Positions 17,253 through 25,937 of a DNA stretch of 64,000 nt are shown one piece after another. The stretch comes from Bacillus_I endophytica_A (GTDB taxonomy: Bacteria; Bacillota; Bacilli; Bacillales; Bacillaceae_H), in contig NZ_JALAMS010000034.1 of assembly GCF_026790145.1 (NCBI RefSeq), positions 25,218 to 89,217 on the forward strand, given 5' to 3'. The notes below the pieces were generated by a model. The model did no database searches. It worked only from the letters and a program-made list of their open reading frames with translations, and was not told the origin of the DNA. The first letter of the stretch is position 1, and every line of letters starts with the position of its first letter. The position numbers and the translations under genes are program-made.

Positions 17253-18041
17253 TTAACCAAGTCCCCGTACTGCCAATCCGCCGTCACTAGAAATGACTTC
17301 ACCTGTAATTGCACGTGACTCATCAGATGCTAATAACACATACGCTGCAACGTGATCTTCTGGTAGCTGAGCAAGTTGAAGAGGGTTTCGTTTTTTTATG
17401 TTACTTGCTTTAGTATCATTATCTATAATTTTCACAAATGGACTTAGCGGTGGAATGACTGATAGTTCTGTCAGCGTGCCTCCTGGTGCTACTGCATTGA
17501 CTCTTATATGAGGGGCAAGTTCGAAGGCAAGCTGGCGCATTAGTCCGATTTGAGCGTGCTTGCTCGCTGTATACCATACACCACCACCATCAGGATAGAA
17601 ACTTGCACCAGACACAGAAAAAATCATATTTCCATTTGTTTTTTTCAACTCTTCAAGTGCTGCTTTTGCTCCGAAAAAAGAGCCTTTCACATTAATATTA
17701 AGAAGAAAATCATATGCTTCAGCAAGTGCATGAGGAGGCACATCGGCGAATTTAGCAAATCCATCAAATACACCAGCATTAGCAATAAAAACATCTAGCT
17801 TGCCGAATTCGCTAACAGTAGCTTGGACAGCTTGATCATTGTCTTCGTAATTACTGACATCTCCTTGGTAGGTAAGAATGTTCGTTCCAAATTCTTCTTT
17901 CATTTTTACTAGCTTTTCCTTAGAGCGGCCCATAATGCTCACTTTTGCTCCTTCTTGTATAAAACGGCGTGTGACTGCTTCCCCTATCCCCGAAGCTCCG
18001 CCTGTAATCAACACTACTTTATCTTTTAGCATCATTGCCAT
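17253..18041 (-). CDS. SDR dehydrogenase, cis-dihydrodiol dehydrogenase type
   Basis: About 262 residues. NAD-binding TGGASGIGEAV near the N-terminus, NAGVF at about 90, catalytic Ser in SVSGASFYPDGG and YTASK with Tyr and Lys in place. The FYPDGGGVWYTASKHA context and the long NIKKRNPLQLAQLPEDHVAAYV tail segment match BphB-like dehydrogenases that turn a cis-dihydrodiol into a catechol. It follows the two dioxygenase subunit genes, the expected order. The ATG at 18041 has AAAGG nine bases upstream; the reading frame also opens at a TTG three codons earlier. Confidence 0.88.
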   Translation of the reverse strand: MAMMLKDKVVLITGGASGIGEAVTRRFIQEGAKVSIMGRSKEKLVKMKEEFGTNILTYQGDVSNYEDNDQAVQATVSEFGKLDVFIANAGVFDGFAKFADVPPHALAEAYDFLLNINVKGSFFGAKAALEELKKTNGNMIFSVSGASFYPDGGGVWYTASKHAQIGLMRQLAFELAPHIRVNAVAPGGTLTELSVIPPLSPFVKIIDNDTKASNIKKRNPLQLAQLPEDHVAAYVLLASDESRAITGEVISSDGGLAVRGLG

Positions 18042-18083
18042 TGGACACAACCTTTCTTATTATCTTTTATACATAACGAACTG

Positions 18084-18593
18084 TTATACAAAGATGGCAA
18101 GGTTTCTTGTATTTATTGTTGTTTGATCTACAATAAATACACGCTTTGAAAGTTTCCATTTTCCATCTTCAAATGCAAACTCATCATTTCGTTCACCAGA
18201 GATTAAATCATGGTGAATATCTTTGCTTCGGCTTCGATAAATAAGTAAATAGCTTTTTACGACTGCTTTTTCTCCTTCAACAAAATCTTTAACACATACA
18301 TTGCTAACAAAACGGCGTGTTCTTGAAGGAGGAATTTCCGCCCATGCATAGTCCGTTTTTAAACGTTCTACACGAAGCTTTAGCAACTCAATATCATCAT
18401 TAAATGTGAACATATCTGTTGAATAGTCTGGACGCTCTGTTCCTTCTTTATTGACACGTACAGGCATTTGATAACGCAAACTAGAATGCATTAAGCTAAA
18501 CCAGTCATCAAATTCAATATCATCAAGTAATTGTGCTTCATGATATAACCATTGTTCAAACTCACATTTCACTAGCATTTTTTCTATATTCAT
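18084..18593 (-). CDS. Ring-hydroxylating dioxygenase beta subunit
   Basis: A 169-residue small subunit with the cystatin/NTF2-like fold: an N-terminal helix containing EFEQWLYHEAQLLDDIEFDDW, then YQMPVRVN, and the conserved SRTRRFVSNVCV and LLIYRSRSKDIHHDLISGERND strands. The subunit is structural and helps fix substrate choice. It lies 22 bp after the alpha subunit gene. ATG behind GGAGGAGGG. Confidence 0.93.
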   Translation of the reverse strand: MNIEKMLVKCEFEQWLYHEAQLLDDIEFDDWFSLMHSSLRYQMPVRVNKEGTERPDYSTDMFTFNDDIELLKLRVERLKTDYAWAEIPPSRTRRFVSNVCVKDFVEGEKAVVKSYLLIYRSRSKDIHHDLISGERNDEFAFEDGKWKLSKRVFIVDQTTINTRNLAIFV

Positions 18594-18615
18594 TTTTCCC
18601 TCCTCCTCTCGCTTA

Positions 18616-19917
18616 TCACTTTGTCATTAGTTCCATCCAGTATTTATAAAAATTACGCTGATTTGCTTCTGTAAATTTGTCATCATAAGTAACACCTGGT
18701 CCAATAAATTCAACAGGTTCACGATGCAAACCCATTGTGTAGTTATAAGTTAATTTCTTTTGAAAAGGCATAGCACCTTGGGCAGCTTCTGTAATATCTG
18801 TAAATACTTCTGTATCATCTTGTTCAAAAATTCCGGACGGACTAAATGTCAAAATAAACGAATCTCTTGAGCGCTCTTTCCACTCTTTTGGGGCATTCTT
18901 TTCAACAAACATCCAAGCAATCACTTCCATCTTATTAAGACCAATTGGCCGCCACATTCTTACAGAAGTGTTAGAGATTAAATGATCTTTTATTTTTGTA
19001 TGTGAAATTAAAAACGATAAGTTTGGAAAAACATTTCCAATCATATTTTTTAAGTTTGATAGCACTTCATATTGTTCTGGGGACAAATTTCTTTTATACT
19101 CATCTTTTAATTCTTCAGGAAAAGCAAAGTCTGGGTTAGGGGTTCCGAGGTTTAGACCATGTCCGTTTTCTGTATGAATTTGAAAACCGCGTTTGGAATA
19201 CGTTGCATTTGGCACCATTCCTAATTTCGCAATTGAACCATGTGTAACCATCGTATGGTAGGAATCACCAACAAAGTTATCAGAACCAACTTTCCAGTTA
19301 GAATGAACAACAAATCGTTGCGGAGCTCCCACTACTTCCATTTCGGCACGTCCTACAAGGATATCTAAATACCATCTGAAGTCACCTAGAAAATCTTCAA
19401 GCGGTTCTGCATGATCATTCCATGTTCCAAATAAAAGGCCTTTGTAAGATTCAAGTCTCACTTGATGGAGCCCCATTTTAGAACGGTCTATCTTTCCGCC
19501 ATAAGTATCTTTTTGAAGAGGAACTCCAACAAGATCACCAGTATTTTTAAAACTAAATCCATGATATGGGCATGTAAATAAAGATTTGTTCCCTTTATCA
19601 GCTCGACATAGTTTCATGCCACGGTGGGTACACATATTATAAAAAGCATGAATTTCATCATTACTATCACGTGTAATAATAATGGAGTATCCGGAAAGTT
19701 CACGTGTCATAAAGTCGCCTTTATGAGGAACTTCGGATTCATGACCAACAAAAACCCACGTTTTTAGAAATATTTTTTCGTGTTCTAAATCATAAACCGT
19801 TTGATCGCCTAAAAGGTAAGCTGGAATAACTCCTTCCTCAGGTTTGACTGTCTCATTCAAATAGTTAATAACTTGCTCTTTCGACATTTCCTCTAAAGGT
19901 CTATCTGTTTTAATCAT
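18616..19917 (-). CDS. Rieske ring-hydroxylating dioxygenase alpha subunit
   Basis: About 433 residues. The Rieske cluster ligands are C96-x-H98 (CTHRGMKLC) and C116-x-x-H119 (CPYHG). The mononuclear iron site has D213-x4-D218-x-Y220-H221-x4-H226, with a third ligand Asp near 367 in FEQDDTEVF. These are complete, so the enzyme should be active in adding two hydroxyls to an aromatic ring. I chose the ATG at 19917 because it follows GGGGGAGAGGA; a start at 19947 overlapping the previous stop is possible. Substrate unknown. Confidence 0.93.
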   Translation of the reverse strand: MIKTDRPLEEMSKEQVINYLNETVKPEEGVIPAYLLGDQTVYDLEHEKIFLKTWVFVGHESEVPHKGDFMTRELSGYSIIITRDSNDEIHAFYNMCTHRGMKLCRADKGNKSLFTCPYHGFSFKNTGDLVGVPLQKDTYGGKIDRSKMGLHQVRLESYKGLLFGTWNDHAEPLEDFLGDFRWYLDILVGRAEMEVVGAPQRFVVHSNWKVGSDNFVGDSYHTMVTHGSIAKLGMVPNATYSKRGFQIHTENGHGLNLGTPNPDFAFPEELKDEYKRNLSPEQYEVLSNLKNMIGNVFPNLSFLISHTKIKDHLISNTSVRMWRPIGLNKMEVIAWMFVEKNAPKEWKERSRDSFILTFSPSGIFEQDDTEVFTDITEAAQGAMPFQKKLTYNYTMGLHREPVEFIGPGVTYDDKFTEANQRNFYKYWMELMTK

Positions 19918-19946
19918 TCTTATCCTCTCCCCCTCGATGAGCTTCA

Positions 19947-20732
19947 TTATCCAATTTGAATCGTTCTCTCTTTGTTTTGCAACGTAGCCAATATACTTAA
20001 TGCAGCTAAATAACTTGTTTTTAGATTATTTGGCATTGGATCATTCTCAATTTCAAGCTTAAAGTTTCCAAACGAACCCCACGCTTCAATAAGATGATTA
20101 TTTTTCACGACATTTGGGTCAGCAATAATGGTGACTTTGGTGTTTTCAACACCAAGACCAGCTAAAGATAATACAATCGCAACATTAATATTTCTCGGAA
20201 ACTGCTTAATGGCTTCCGCTGCAGAGCCTTCAAATAAAACCGTTTCTTTTTCTAATGAAACAGCTTCTGTCAAGGCACTTGGTGGTTTTCTCGTTGTAAG
20301 AGATACAGACTTAAGCCCGTTCACAGCTTTTGCGGATTTAAGGATATCAAGTCCTCCAATTGCTCCAGAAGGAAGAAAGACCCTTACCTTGTTTTTTCGA
20401 CAAAATTCTCCTGCTTTTTCTTCAAAAGTAGCATTTGCCATAACTCCTATGCTACTTAATAACAAATCTTTTCCACCTTCAAGTACTTTCAATGCATACT
20501 CTTCAGCAGCTTCAATGGTTGCTACCTCAATGACTAAATCGACGTCAGAGTTAAGAAATGATTCAACATCAGGATAAAACTCTGCACCAAATGCTTTAGC
20601 TAGTTGAGATGTACTTTCTTTACGACGTGTATAAATTGAACTAATCTTCCCACCAGGGAGAAGCTCATCCTTATTTATGGCCTGAAGCAGAAATTTACCG
20701 ATATTCCCACATCCAATTAACCCTAATTTCAT
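19947..20732 (-). CDS. L-aspartate dehydrogenase-like (NadX-type) protein
   Basis: A 261-residue protein. The N-terminal Rossmann fold begins LGLIGCGNIGKFLL. The family signature follows: LPSGAIGGLDILKSAK near 125, TTRKPPSAL, FPRNINVAIVLSLAGLG near 185, ADPNVVKNNHLIEAWGSFG and NNLKTSYLAALS. NadX normally turns aspartate into iminoaspartate for NAD synthesis; no nadA or nadC is here. Inside an aromatic operon it more likely acts on a different amino or keto acid. It ends against the alpha-subunit start region, and lies 16 bp after the aldehyde dehydrogenase gene. Confidence 0.85.
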   Translation of the reverse strand: MKLGLIGCGNIGKFLLQAINKDELLPGGKISSIYTRRKESTSQLAKAFGAEFYPDVESFLNSDVDLVIEVATIEAAEEYALKVLEGGKDLLLSSIGVMANATFEEKAGEFCRKNKVRVFLPSGAIGGLDILKSAKAVNGLKSVSLTTRKPPSALTEAVSLEKETVLFEGSAAEAIKQFPRNINVAIVLSLAGLGVENTKVTIIADPNVVKNNHLIEAWGSFGNFKLEIENDPMPNNLKTSYLAALSILATLQNKERTIQIG

Positions 20733-20748
20733 GTTCTTTCATCCTTCC

Positions 20749-22194
20749 TTAATTAGCAAAACCATAGGAGTCTGTGAAAAATTCCAGTCCGCAATGTCTT
20801 GTTTCCCGAGAAACACCGCTTTCTTTTAAACCTGGAAAATCAAGAGCCAAATCGTTAAAAATAGTATGATTGTTATGGAAAACAGCTCCTGCTTCAAGAC
20901 GATCAGCTATCTCAATAGCTAATTCTTCGTTTTCCGTCCACACAGAAGCTCGCAGACCAAATTTGCTATCATTCGCTAACTTTATAGCTTCATCAACAGT
21001 AGTGAAAGGCAAAATAGGGATAACTGGTCCAAACTGCTCGTCCTGCACGACCTCGCTTTTTTGATTTACTCCTGTAACAATAGAAGGAAGCATATAATAA
21101 CCTTTATCCCATGTTTCTGGATTAAGTTGAATACCAGCAGTGACCACTTCTGCACCTGAACGAGCTGTACGTTCAATCAACTCACTCACATAATCAAACT
21201 GTGCTTTATTATTTAATGGCCCCATTGTTACATCCGGTTGTATCCCATCACCTACAACAACTCGTTCAAATTCTTTTGTTAATTTTTTCACAACCTCATC
21301 ATAACGTGATTTGTGGACATAGACTCGTTTAATAGCTGAGCATACTTGGCCTGCTGCTCGTAAAATACCTGTTTTGAGACGTTTGATTGCTTCTTCATCA
21401 AGGTTAGCATCGGCCAAAATAATGGCTGGATCATTTCCCCCTAGTTCCATATATACTTTTTGGAGGTTTTCAGCAGAATTCTTCATAATATCTTTTCCTG
21501 TTGTTGTGCTGCCGACAAAAGCGACGGTACGAACACGGGAATCAGAGCAAAGGGTGTCACCAATTACTTTTCCTGAACCTGTTACAATATTAATGACGCC
21601 TGGGGGGAAATGTTCGGCAACTACTTTTAAACAGCTCATAATTGTTAAGGGACAATTCGTAGCGGGTTTTACAACAACCGTATTACCAGATAAAACGGCT
21701 GGGATAACTCGTTTAAATGTTAAAATCATAGGAGAATTCCAAGGGGTAATCACGGCTGTAACGCCTCTTGCCCGCCGTCTAATTTGGACTTTTTGGGTTC
21801 CTGTAAGTACTTCTGGGTTCCACCAGTTAAGCAGTTCTGCTGCTCCACCTTTCATAATTTCAACACAACGTAATAAATCTTTCTTAGCTTCTACAAGTGC
21901 TTTGCCATTTTCCCTCACAAACAAGGTGACATTTTCTTCGATGATATTCGCTAGTTTTTCTGCCGCTTTGTTCATTAGAGCGGATCTGTCTTCTACATTA
22001 GAGCGAGACCACATTTTATAAGCTTTCTCTGCCGCTTCTATTGCTTCATTTACCATTTCCTTAGAACATAGTGCAACTTCCCCGACTACTTCTGACGTGT
22101 TTGCAGGATTGATGACATTAGCTGTTTCTCTTATTTCTTTCCATTCTCCGTTAATAAGATATTTTCCCGAAATAACTGGATATGTCGAAATCAT
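20749..22194 (-). CDS. NAD(P)-dependent aldehyde dehydrogenase
   Basis: A 481-residue enzyme of the normal family length. GNTVVVKPA binds the cofactor near 175, YMELGGNDP carries the general base Glu near 250, and AAGQVCSAIKRV carries the catalytic Cys near 285. The C-terminal LKESGVSRE segment is of the benzaldehyde/vanillin-dehydrogenase type. In this operon it should oxidise an aldehyde intermediate, perhaps one released by the ThDP enzyme encoded just upstream (15 bp gap). ATG behind GGGGGA. Confidence 0.92.
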   Translation of the reverse strand: MISTYPVISGKYLINGEWKEIRETANVINPANTSEVVGEVALCSKEMVNEAIEAAEKAYKMWSRSNVEDRSALMNKAAEKLANIIEENVTLFVRENGKALVEAKKDLLRCVEIMKGGAAELLNWWNPEVLTGTQKVQIRRRARGVTAVITPWNSPMILTFKRVIPAVLSGNTVVVKPATNCPLTIMSCLKVVAEHFPPGVINIVTGSGKVIGDTLCSDSRVRTVAFVGSTTTGKDIMKNSAENLQKVYMELGGNDPAIILADANLDEEAIKRLKTGILRAAGQVCSAIKRVYVHKSRYDEVVKKLTKEFERVVVGDGIQPDVTMGPLNNKAQFDYVSELIERTARSGAEVVTAGIQLNPETWDKGYYMLPSIVTGVNQKSEVVQDEQFGPVIPILPFTTVDEAIKLANDSKFGLRASVWTENEELAIEIADRLEAGAVFHNNHTIFNDLALDFPGLKESGVSRETRHCGLEFFTDSYGFAN

Positions 22195-22208
22195 TTTTAT
22201 GTCCCCCT

Positions 22209-23897
22209 TTATAGTTTTTTTGGTTTAAATGCTTCCGCTGCTCCTGGGGGTCCGCCGAACGGCTTTGCCATTGGTCCAACAGCTTCCATATCAACTACAA
22301 TCATTGAAGGGTTACGTCTTTCTTGTGCCTTCTTTAGTTCGTTGACAAATTCATCTCCAGAACCAATTCTCACCGCATCAAAGTGCATGGACTGAGCAAG
22401 CTTCACAAAGTCTGGGCTTAGTAAATCAACAGCTACTTGACGTCCATATGCAGCTTCTTGAATATTACGAAGAACTCCGTACCCTGAGTCATCAAATAAT
22501 ACAATAATAAGAGGTAGCTTTTCTTCTGCTGCAGTCACCATCTCTCCAACATTGAGCATAAAGCCTCCGTCTCCAGCCATCAGCACAACTGTTTGATCTT
22601 GACAGCCTATTTGTGCACCAATTGCTGTTGGAAGGCCTTGACCAATTCCACCTCCTGATGCATGAATAGAAGTTCTTGGTTCATAAATTTCAAATAAACG
22701 ACTTCCCCAAACATTTGCCTGTACAGTTACATCTCGAACTAGAATCGTATCTCGTGGCAATATGTCTCTCATTCCATCTACAAATTGCTCATATGGTCCA
22801 AGCGTTTTGCGAAGGTTGCCACGAACTTCATTTCTAAGAGAATCTATTTCTTCTATATAAGTAGAAACTGGGGCAATCGATTTTTCTTCAAGTTTTTGAA
22901 TAAGAGCTTTTAACATTTCTTTCGCATCGCCAACTAATCCAAATGTTGCTTTATAGTTGCGGTTAATTGCTTGAAGATCCGCATCGATTGCGATATGTTC
23001 TTCTGGCACTACCGCTTTCCAATTCGATGTTTCATTGCCTCTAAATCGCACTCCTACACTAATTAACAAATCTGCATTTCGTAAAAACTCTCTTGTGGAC
23101 TCATATGCCATAAAATGTCCTATGCATTGCTTATGGTCTTCTGGAATTGAACCTTTTCCTGATTGACTTGTTATCACTGCGGCCCCAAGTATCTCTGCTA
23201 ATTTTTGTAATTCTTTTGAAGCATTAGCAGAAATGACACCACCACCTGCCCAAATTACCGGTCGGCTTGCTTCTATAATTTTTGTCACGGCTTGTTCGGG
23301 AATTAATGCTGCTAATGATGTTTTAGACGCTACAAGCTGTACTTCCTCAATAGAAAGATCTTCAATAATTGCTGATTGAAAGTCGATAGGGATTTCTAGA
23401 GATACAGGCCCCATAGGTGCAGTTAGAGCTTCTTTAATGACCTTTCTCACTACTGAAGCTGTTTGCTCAGGATTTCTAAGCTGAACAGCCTTTTTACATG
23501 CACCGCTCATCATTGAAAGTTGATCTTTACATTCATGTATGTAGCCTCTCCCTGTACCAAGATACGTAGAGGCTACTTCACCAGTAAGATGAAGTAGTGG
23601 AACACCCGCAGACCATGCTTCTACTAATGAACCAGCCGCATTTCCTGCCCCTGTTCCTGTGCTTGTAATTATTACACCTAACTTCCCAGTCGCGCGAGCA
23701 TAACCATCTGCCATATTAACGGCACCACTCTCCCCACGCGAACAAATCAGTTTAATGCTTCCCTCTCTAAGAATGGCATCATAGATAGGCATATTATGAA
23801 TACTGACTACACCAAAAGCAGCTTCTACGCCTGCTCGTACTAATTCTTTTACAATGGCATCAGCAGTTGTAAACTCTATTATTTCTTGTTTTTTCAT
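22209..23897 (-). CDS. ThDP-dependent enzyme of the acetolactate synthase / benzoylformate decarboxylase group
   Basis: About 562 residues in three domains. The N-terminal pyrimidine-binding domain carries the activating Glu in CSRGESGAVNMADGYAR. A middle domain follows, and the C-terminal ThDP/Mg domain has GDGGFMLNVGE followed by LFDDSGYG. Relatives usually have asparagines in the last motif (FNNRGYG), so the metal-binding end of the GDG motif is altered here, though it stays acidic. Decarboxylation of an aryl 2-keto acid would feed the aldehyde dehydrogenase; that is inference. The ATG at 23897 is better spaced from AGGAT than the one two codons upstream. Confidence 0.88.
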   Translation of the reverse strand: MKKQEIIEFTTADAIVKELVRAGVEAAFGVVSIHNMPIYDAILREGSIKLICSRGESGAVNMADGYARATGKLGVIITSTGTGAGNAAGSLVEAWSAGVPLLHLTGEVASTYLGTGRGYIHECKDQLSMMSGACKKAVQLRNPEQTASVVRKVIKEALTAPMGPVSLEIPIDFQSAIIEDLSIEEVQLVASKTSLAALIPEQAVTKIIEASRPVIWAGGGVISANASKELQKLAEILGAAVITSQSGKGSIPEDHKQCIGHFMAYESTREFLRNADLLISVGVRFRGNETSNWKAVVPEEHIAIDADLQAINRNYKATFGLVGDAKEMLKALIQKLEEKSIAPVSTYIEEIDSLRNEVRGNLRKTLGPYEQFVDGMRDILPRDTILVRDVTVQANVWGSRLFEIYEPRTSIHASGGGIGQGLPTAIGAQIGCQDQTVVLMAGDGGFMLNVGEMVTAAEEKLPLIIVLFDDSGYGVLRNIQEAAYGRQVAVDLLSPDFVKLAQSMHFDAVRIGSGDEFVNELKKAQERRNPSMIVVDMEAVGPMAKPFGGPPGAAEAFKPKKL

Positions 23898-23928
23898 TTT
23901 CATATCCTACCTTTATTGAGTGATATAA

Positions 23929-24723
23929 TTAAAGGGCTTTGCCAATTGCTCCTGCAGTTTCAATTGTTGAACCAGCTACATAACTTGCTTTATCTGAACC
24001 GAGAAACACAATCACACTAGCAACCTCTTCTGCCTCCCCAACACGACCGAGTGGAATATTTCGTTTTTCTGCAAGCTCACTGTAATATCTTTCCGGATCC
24101 ATATTAGGCGCATTTTTTAACCTTCTGCGTTCCCATTGATCCGTCCGAATTAATCCGAGGCTAACGGAATTTACTAAAATGTTGTCTGTGGCCAGTTCTT
24201 GAGAAAGCGTTTTACTTAAATTTAAAAGACCAGCTCGGGTAGCGGCTGTAGCAATCATATGACGCTCAGGTTCTTTAGCTAGTGTAGCGTTAATATTAAT
24301 AATCCGTCCTCCACCTCTTTTAACAAGATGTGGATGAGCTGCACGAACTGCATAGATGATAGCGAAATACTTTAATTGAATTTGTTCTTCCCACTGTTCA
24401 TCCGTGATATCGAAAAAGTAACCCATCACACTTTGTCCCGCTGCATTTACTAATATATCGATTCCACCAAATCTTTCAGCTGCACCGTTAATAAATGAAT
24501 CAACGTCTGATTTCGAAGTAACATCACAAGTTAATGTGTAAATATCTTCTTTATCGCCATATAAAAGCAATTGACTTTTTGCCTTTTCCAGGCGTTCTTT
24601 GTTCCTTCCACAAATCGCTACTTTTGCTCCTTCGTTCAAAAACATTTCTGCAGCTTTTAATCCGACACCAGATGTGCCACCCATAATAACAGCTACTTTT
24701 TCTTTTAAACCTAAGTCCATCTC
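23929..24723 (-). CDS. SDR-family protein with altered catalytic residues
   Basis: About 264 residues. The Rossmann motif GGTSGVG near 14-20 and NAAG at 92-95 are normal. The active site is not: the Ser strand reads INATLAK (N144-A-T146) and the Tyr-x3-Lys pair reads T158-A-A-T-R162. A classical hydride transfer would need Tyr and Lys, so the protein either uses a different mechanism or has a non-redox role. A subgroup of SDR proteins in catabolic operons is known with this HMIATAATRAG-like pattern, from memory. The start at 24723 follows AAAGGAAA; five codons upstream is an alternative ATG. Confidence 0.82.
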   Translation of the reverse strand, partial: EMDLGLKEKVAVIMGGTSGVGLKAAEMFLNEGAKVAICGRNKERLEKAKSQLLLYGDKEDIYTLTCDVTSKSDVDSFINGAAERFGGIDILVNAAGQSVMGYFFDITDEQWEEQIQLKYFAIIYAVRAAHPHLVKRGGGRIININATLAKEPERHMIATAATRAGLLNLSKTLSQELATDNILVNSVSLGLIRTDQWERRRLKNAPNMDPERYYSELAEKRNIPLGRVGEAEEVASVIVFLGSDKASYVAGSTIETAGAIGKAL

Positions 24724-24894
24724 ATCATTTCCTTTCATAAGCAGCTTCTCTCTAAACGTTATATTGTTGGAAAATGAACAAGATGCGAAGTCTTACTTAC
24801 AACTATAACGTCTTGTTTAGATGATAATAAGGTGAAACATTTTTCTAAATTGTTTCTTTATCAATCCTATTTTTTAGTTATTCTTTTCGTTTCA

Positions 24895-25818
24895 TTAACG
24901 AACGTCAACTGTTTCATCTACCCATCCTGGATCCGGCTCTCCCTTCATTGCTTTACGGGCTTCGGGTTTTGGTGGCCCTGCAATTCCCCACTGATCCATT
25001 AAATGAGGCACACGTTTCCATACACGTGCTCTCCACTCAGACTCATCTTCAATTGTCTCAAGATAGCACGTATACTCCATAACGAAACCACCTGGATCTT
25101 GAAAATAGCAGAAGATGTTATCTCCTGGTCCATGACGTCCAGGTCCCCATAGCTCTTCTAGTCCTGCTTTTCGAACGTTGCTTATACCACGCATTAGTTC
25201 ATCAACTGAATCCACCTCATAAGCAATATGATTAACTGAAGCATGTTCATCTTGATTGAATGCAATGGAATGATGTTTTCTATTGCATCGTAAGAAAGAC
25301 ATTTGATGCTCGCTCCAATCTGTTACTTTAAAGCCAAGTACATTAGTATAAAATTCTACAATCATATCTAGGTCTTTTGTGTTCATCACAACATGATTTA
25401 ACTTCACAGGATCTACATTTTTCTTATTCCAAGTAGACGTTTGAACTTCCACCCAAGCTGAAAGTTCTATTACACGGTTTTCCGGATCTACAAATTGAAG
25501 GCCATATCCAGCTCCTGCTTCATCTAAATAACCTGGTTCTTTGATAATACGTACACCTTTTGATGTTAATATTTCAGCTGCCTGATCGACGGCATTCTTA
25601 TCGACCATTCCAAATGAAATGTGGTGTAACCCGCGCTTTTCTCCTTTATGAAGGCTTACAATGTGATGTTCTGGTCCTGCACCGCGAAAGTAAACTGTAT
25701 TTTTTTCTTCTGGAACATCCACTCTATCCAAACCCCAAACCTTCTCGTAAAAATTAGCTTGTTCATCAAAATTTGGAGTAATCATACTGATATGTCGCAA
25801 ATGAGTAATTCCAAGCAC
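24895..25818 (-). CDS. Extradiol ring-cleavage dioxygenase (catechol 2,3-dioxygenase type)
   Basis: A 307-residue two-module VOC enzyme of the type I extradiol group. The likely Fe(II) ligands are H142 (LNHVVMNT), H197 (VNHIAYEV) and E248 (FVMEYTCY). H-rich second-shell residues (KHHSIAFN) are also present. It should open a catechol made by the Rieske system and dihydrodiol dehydrogenase, giving a yellow ring-fission product for the alpha/beta hydrolase. The C-terminal 50 residues are proline-rich and longer than usual. GTG start behind GGAGGG. About 120 bp after the cupin gene. Confidence 0.92.
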   Translation of the reverse strand: MLGITHLRHISMITPNFDEQANFYEKVWGLDRVDVPEEKNTVYFRGAGPEHHIVSLHKGEKRGLHHISFGMVDKNAVDQAAEILTSKGVRIIKEPGYLDEAGAGYGLQFVDPENRVIELSAWVEVQTSTWNKKNVDPVKLNHVVMNTKDLDMIVEFYTNVLGFKVTDWSEHQMSFLRCNRKHHSIAFNQDEHASVNHIAYEVDSVDELMRGISNVRKAGLEELWGPGRHGPGDNIFCYFQDPGGFVMEYTCYLETIEDESEWRARVWKRVPHLMDQWGIAGPPKPEARKAMKGEPDPGWVDETVDVR

Positions 25819-25892
25819 TATTTATCCCTCCTACTAGATGGATTCCCCTTCATAGAAAGCGCTATCATTTATCATTCTACTTAAAAGGAGTA

Positions 25893-25914
25893 CTGCATTA
25901 TTTTCATAATGCAG
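25893..25914. promoter_or_regulatory. Intercistronic perfect hairpin in the aromatic operon
   Basis: CTGCATTAT-TTTC-ATAATGCAG, nine perfect pairs. No T-run follows on either strand, so it is not a standard terminator. It lies between the cupin and extradiol dioxygenase genes and may tune mRNA stability. Confidence 0.5.
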
Positions 25915-25937
25915 CCCTTCCTCCTCTACTTCTCTCA

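Noticed and set aside
21374..22021. Plus-strand ORF of 215 codons
   Set aside because: Antisense to the aldehyde dehydrogenase gene, whose catalytic motifs are all in place on the other strand.
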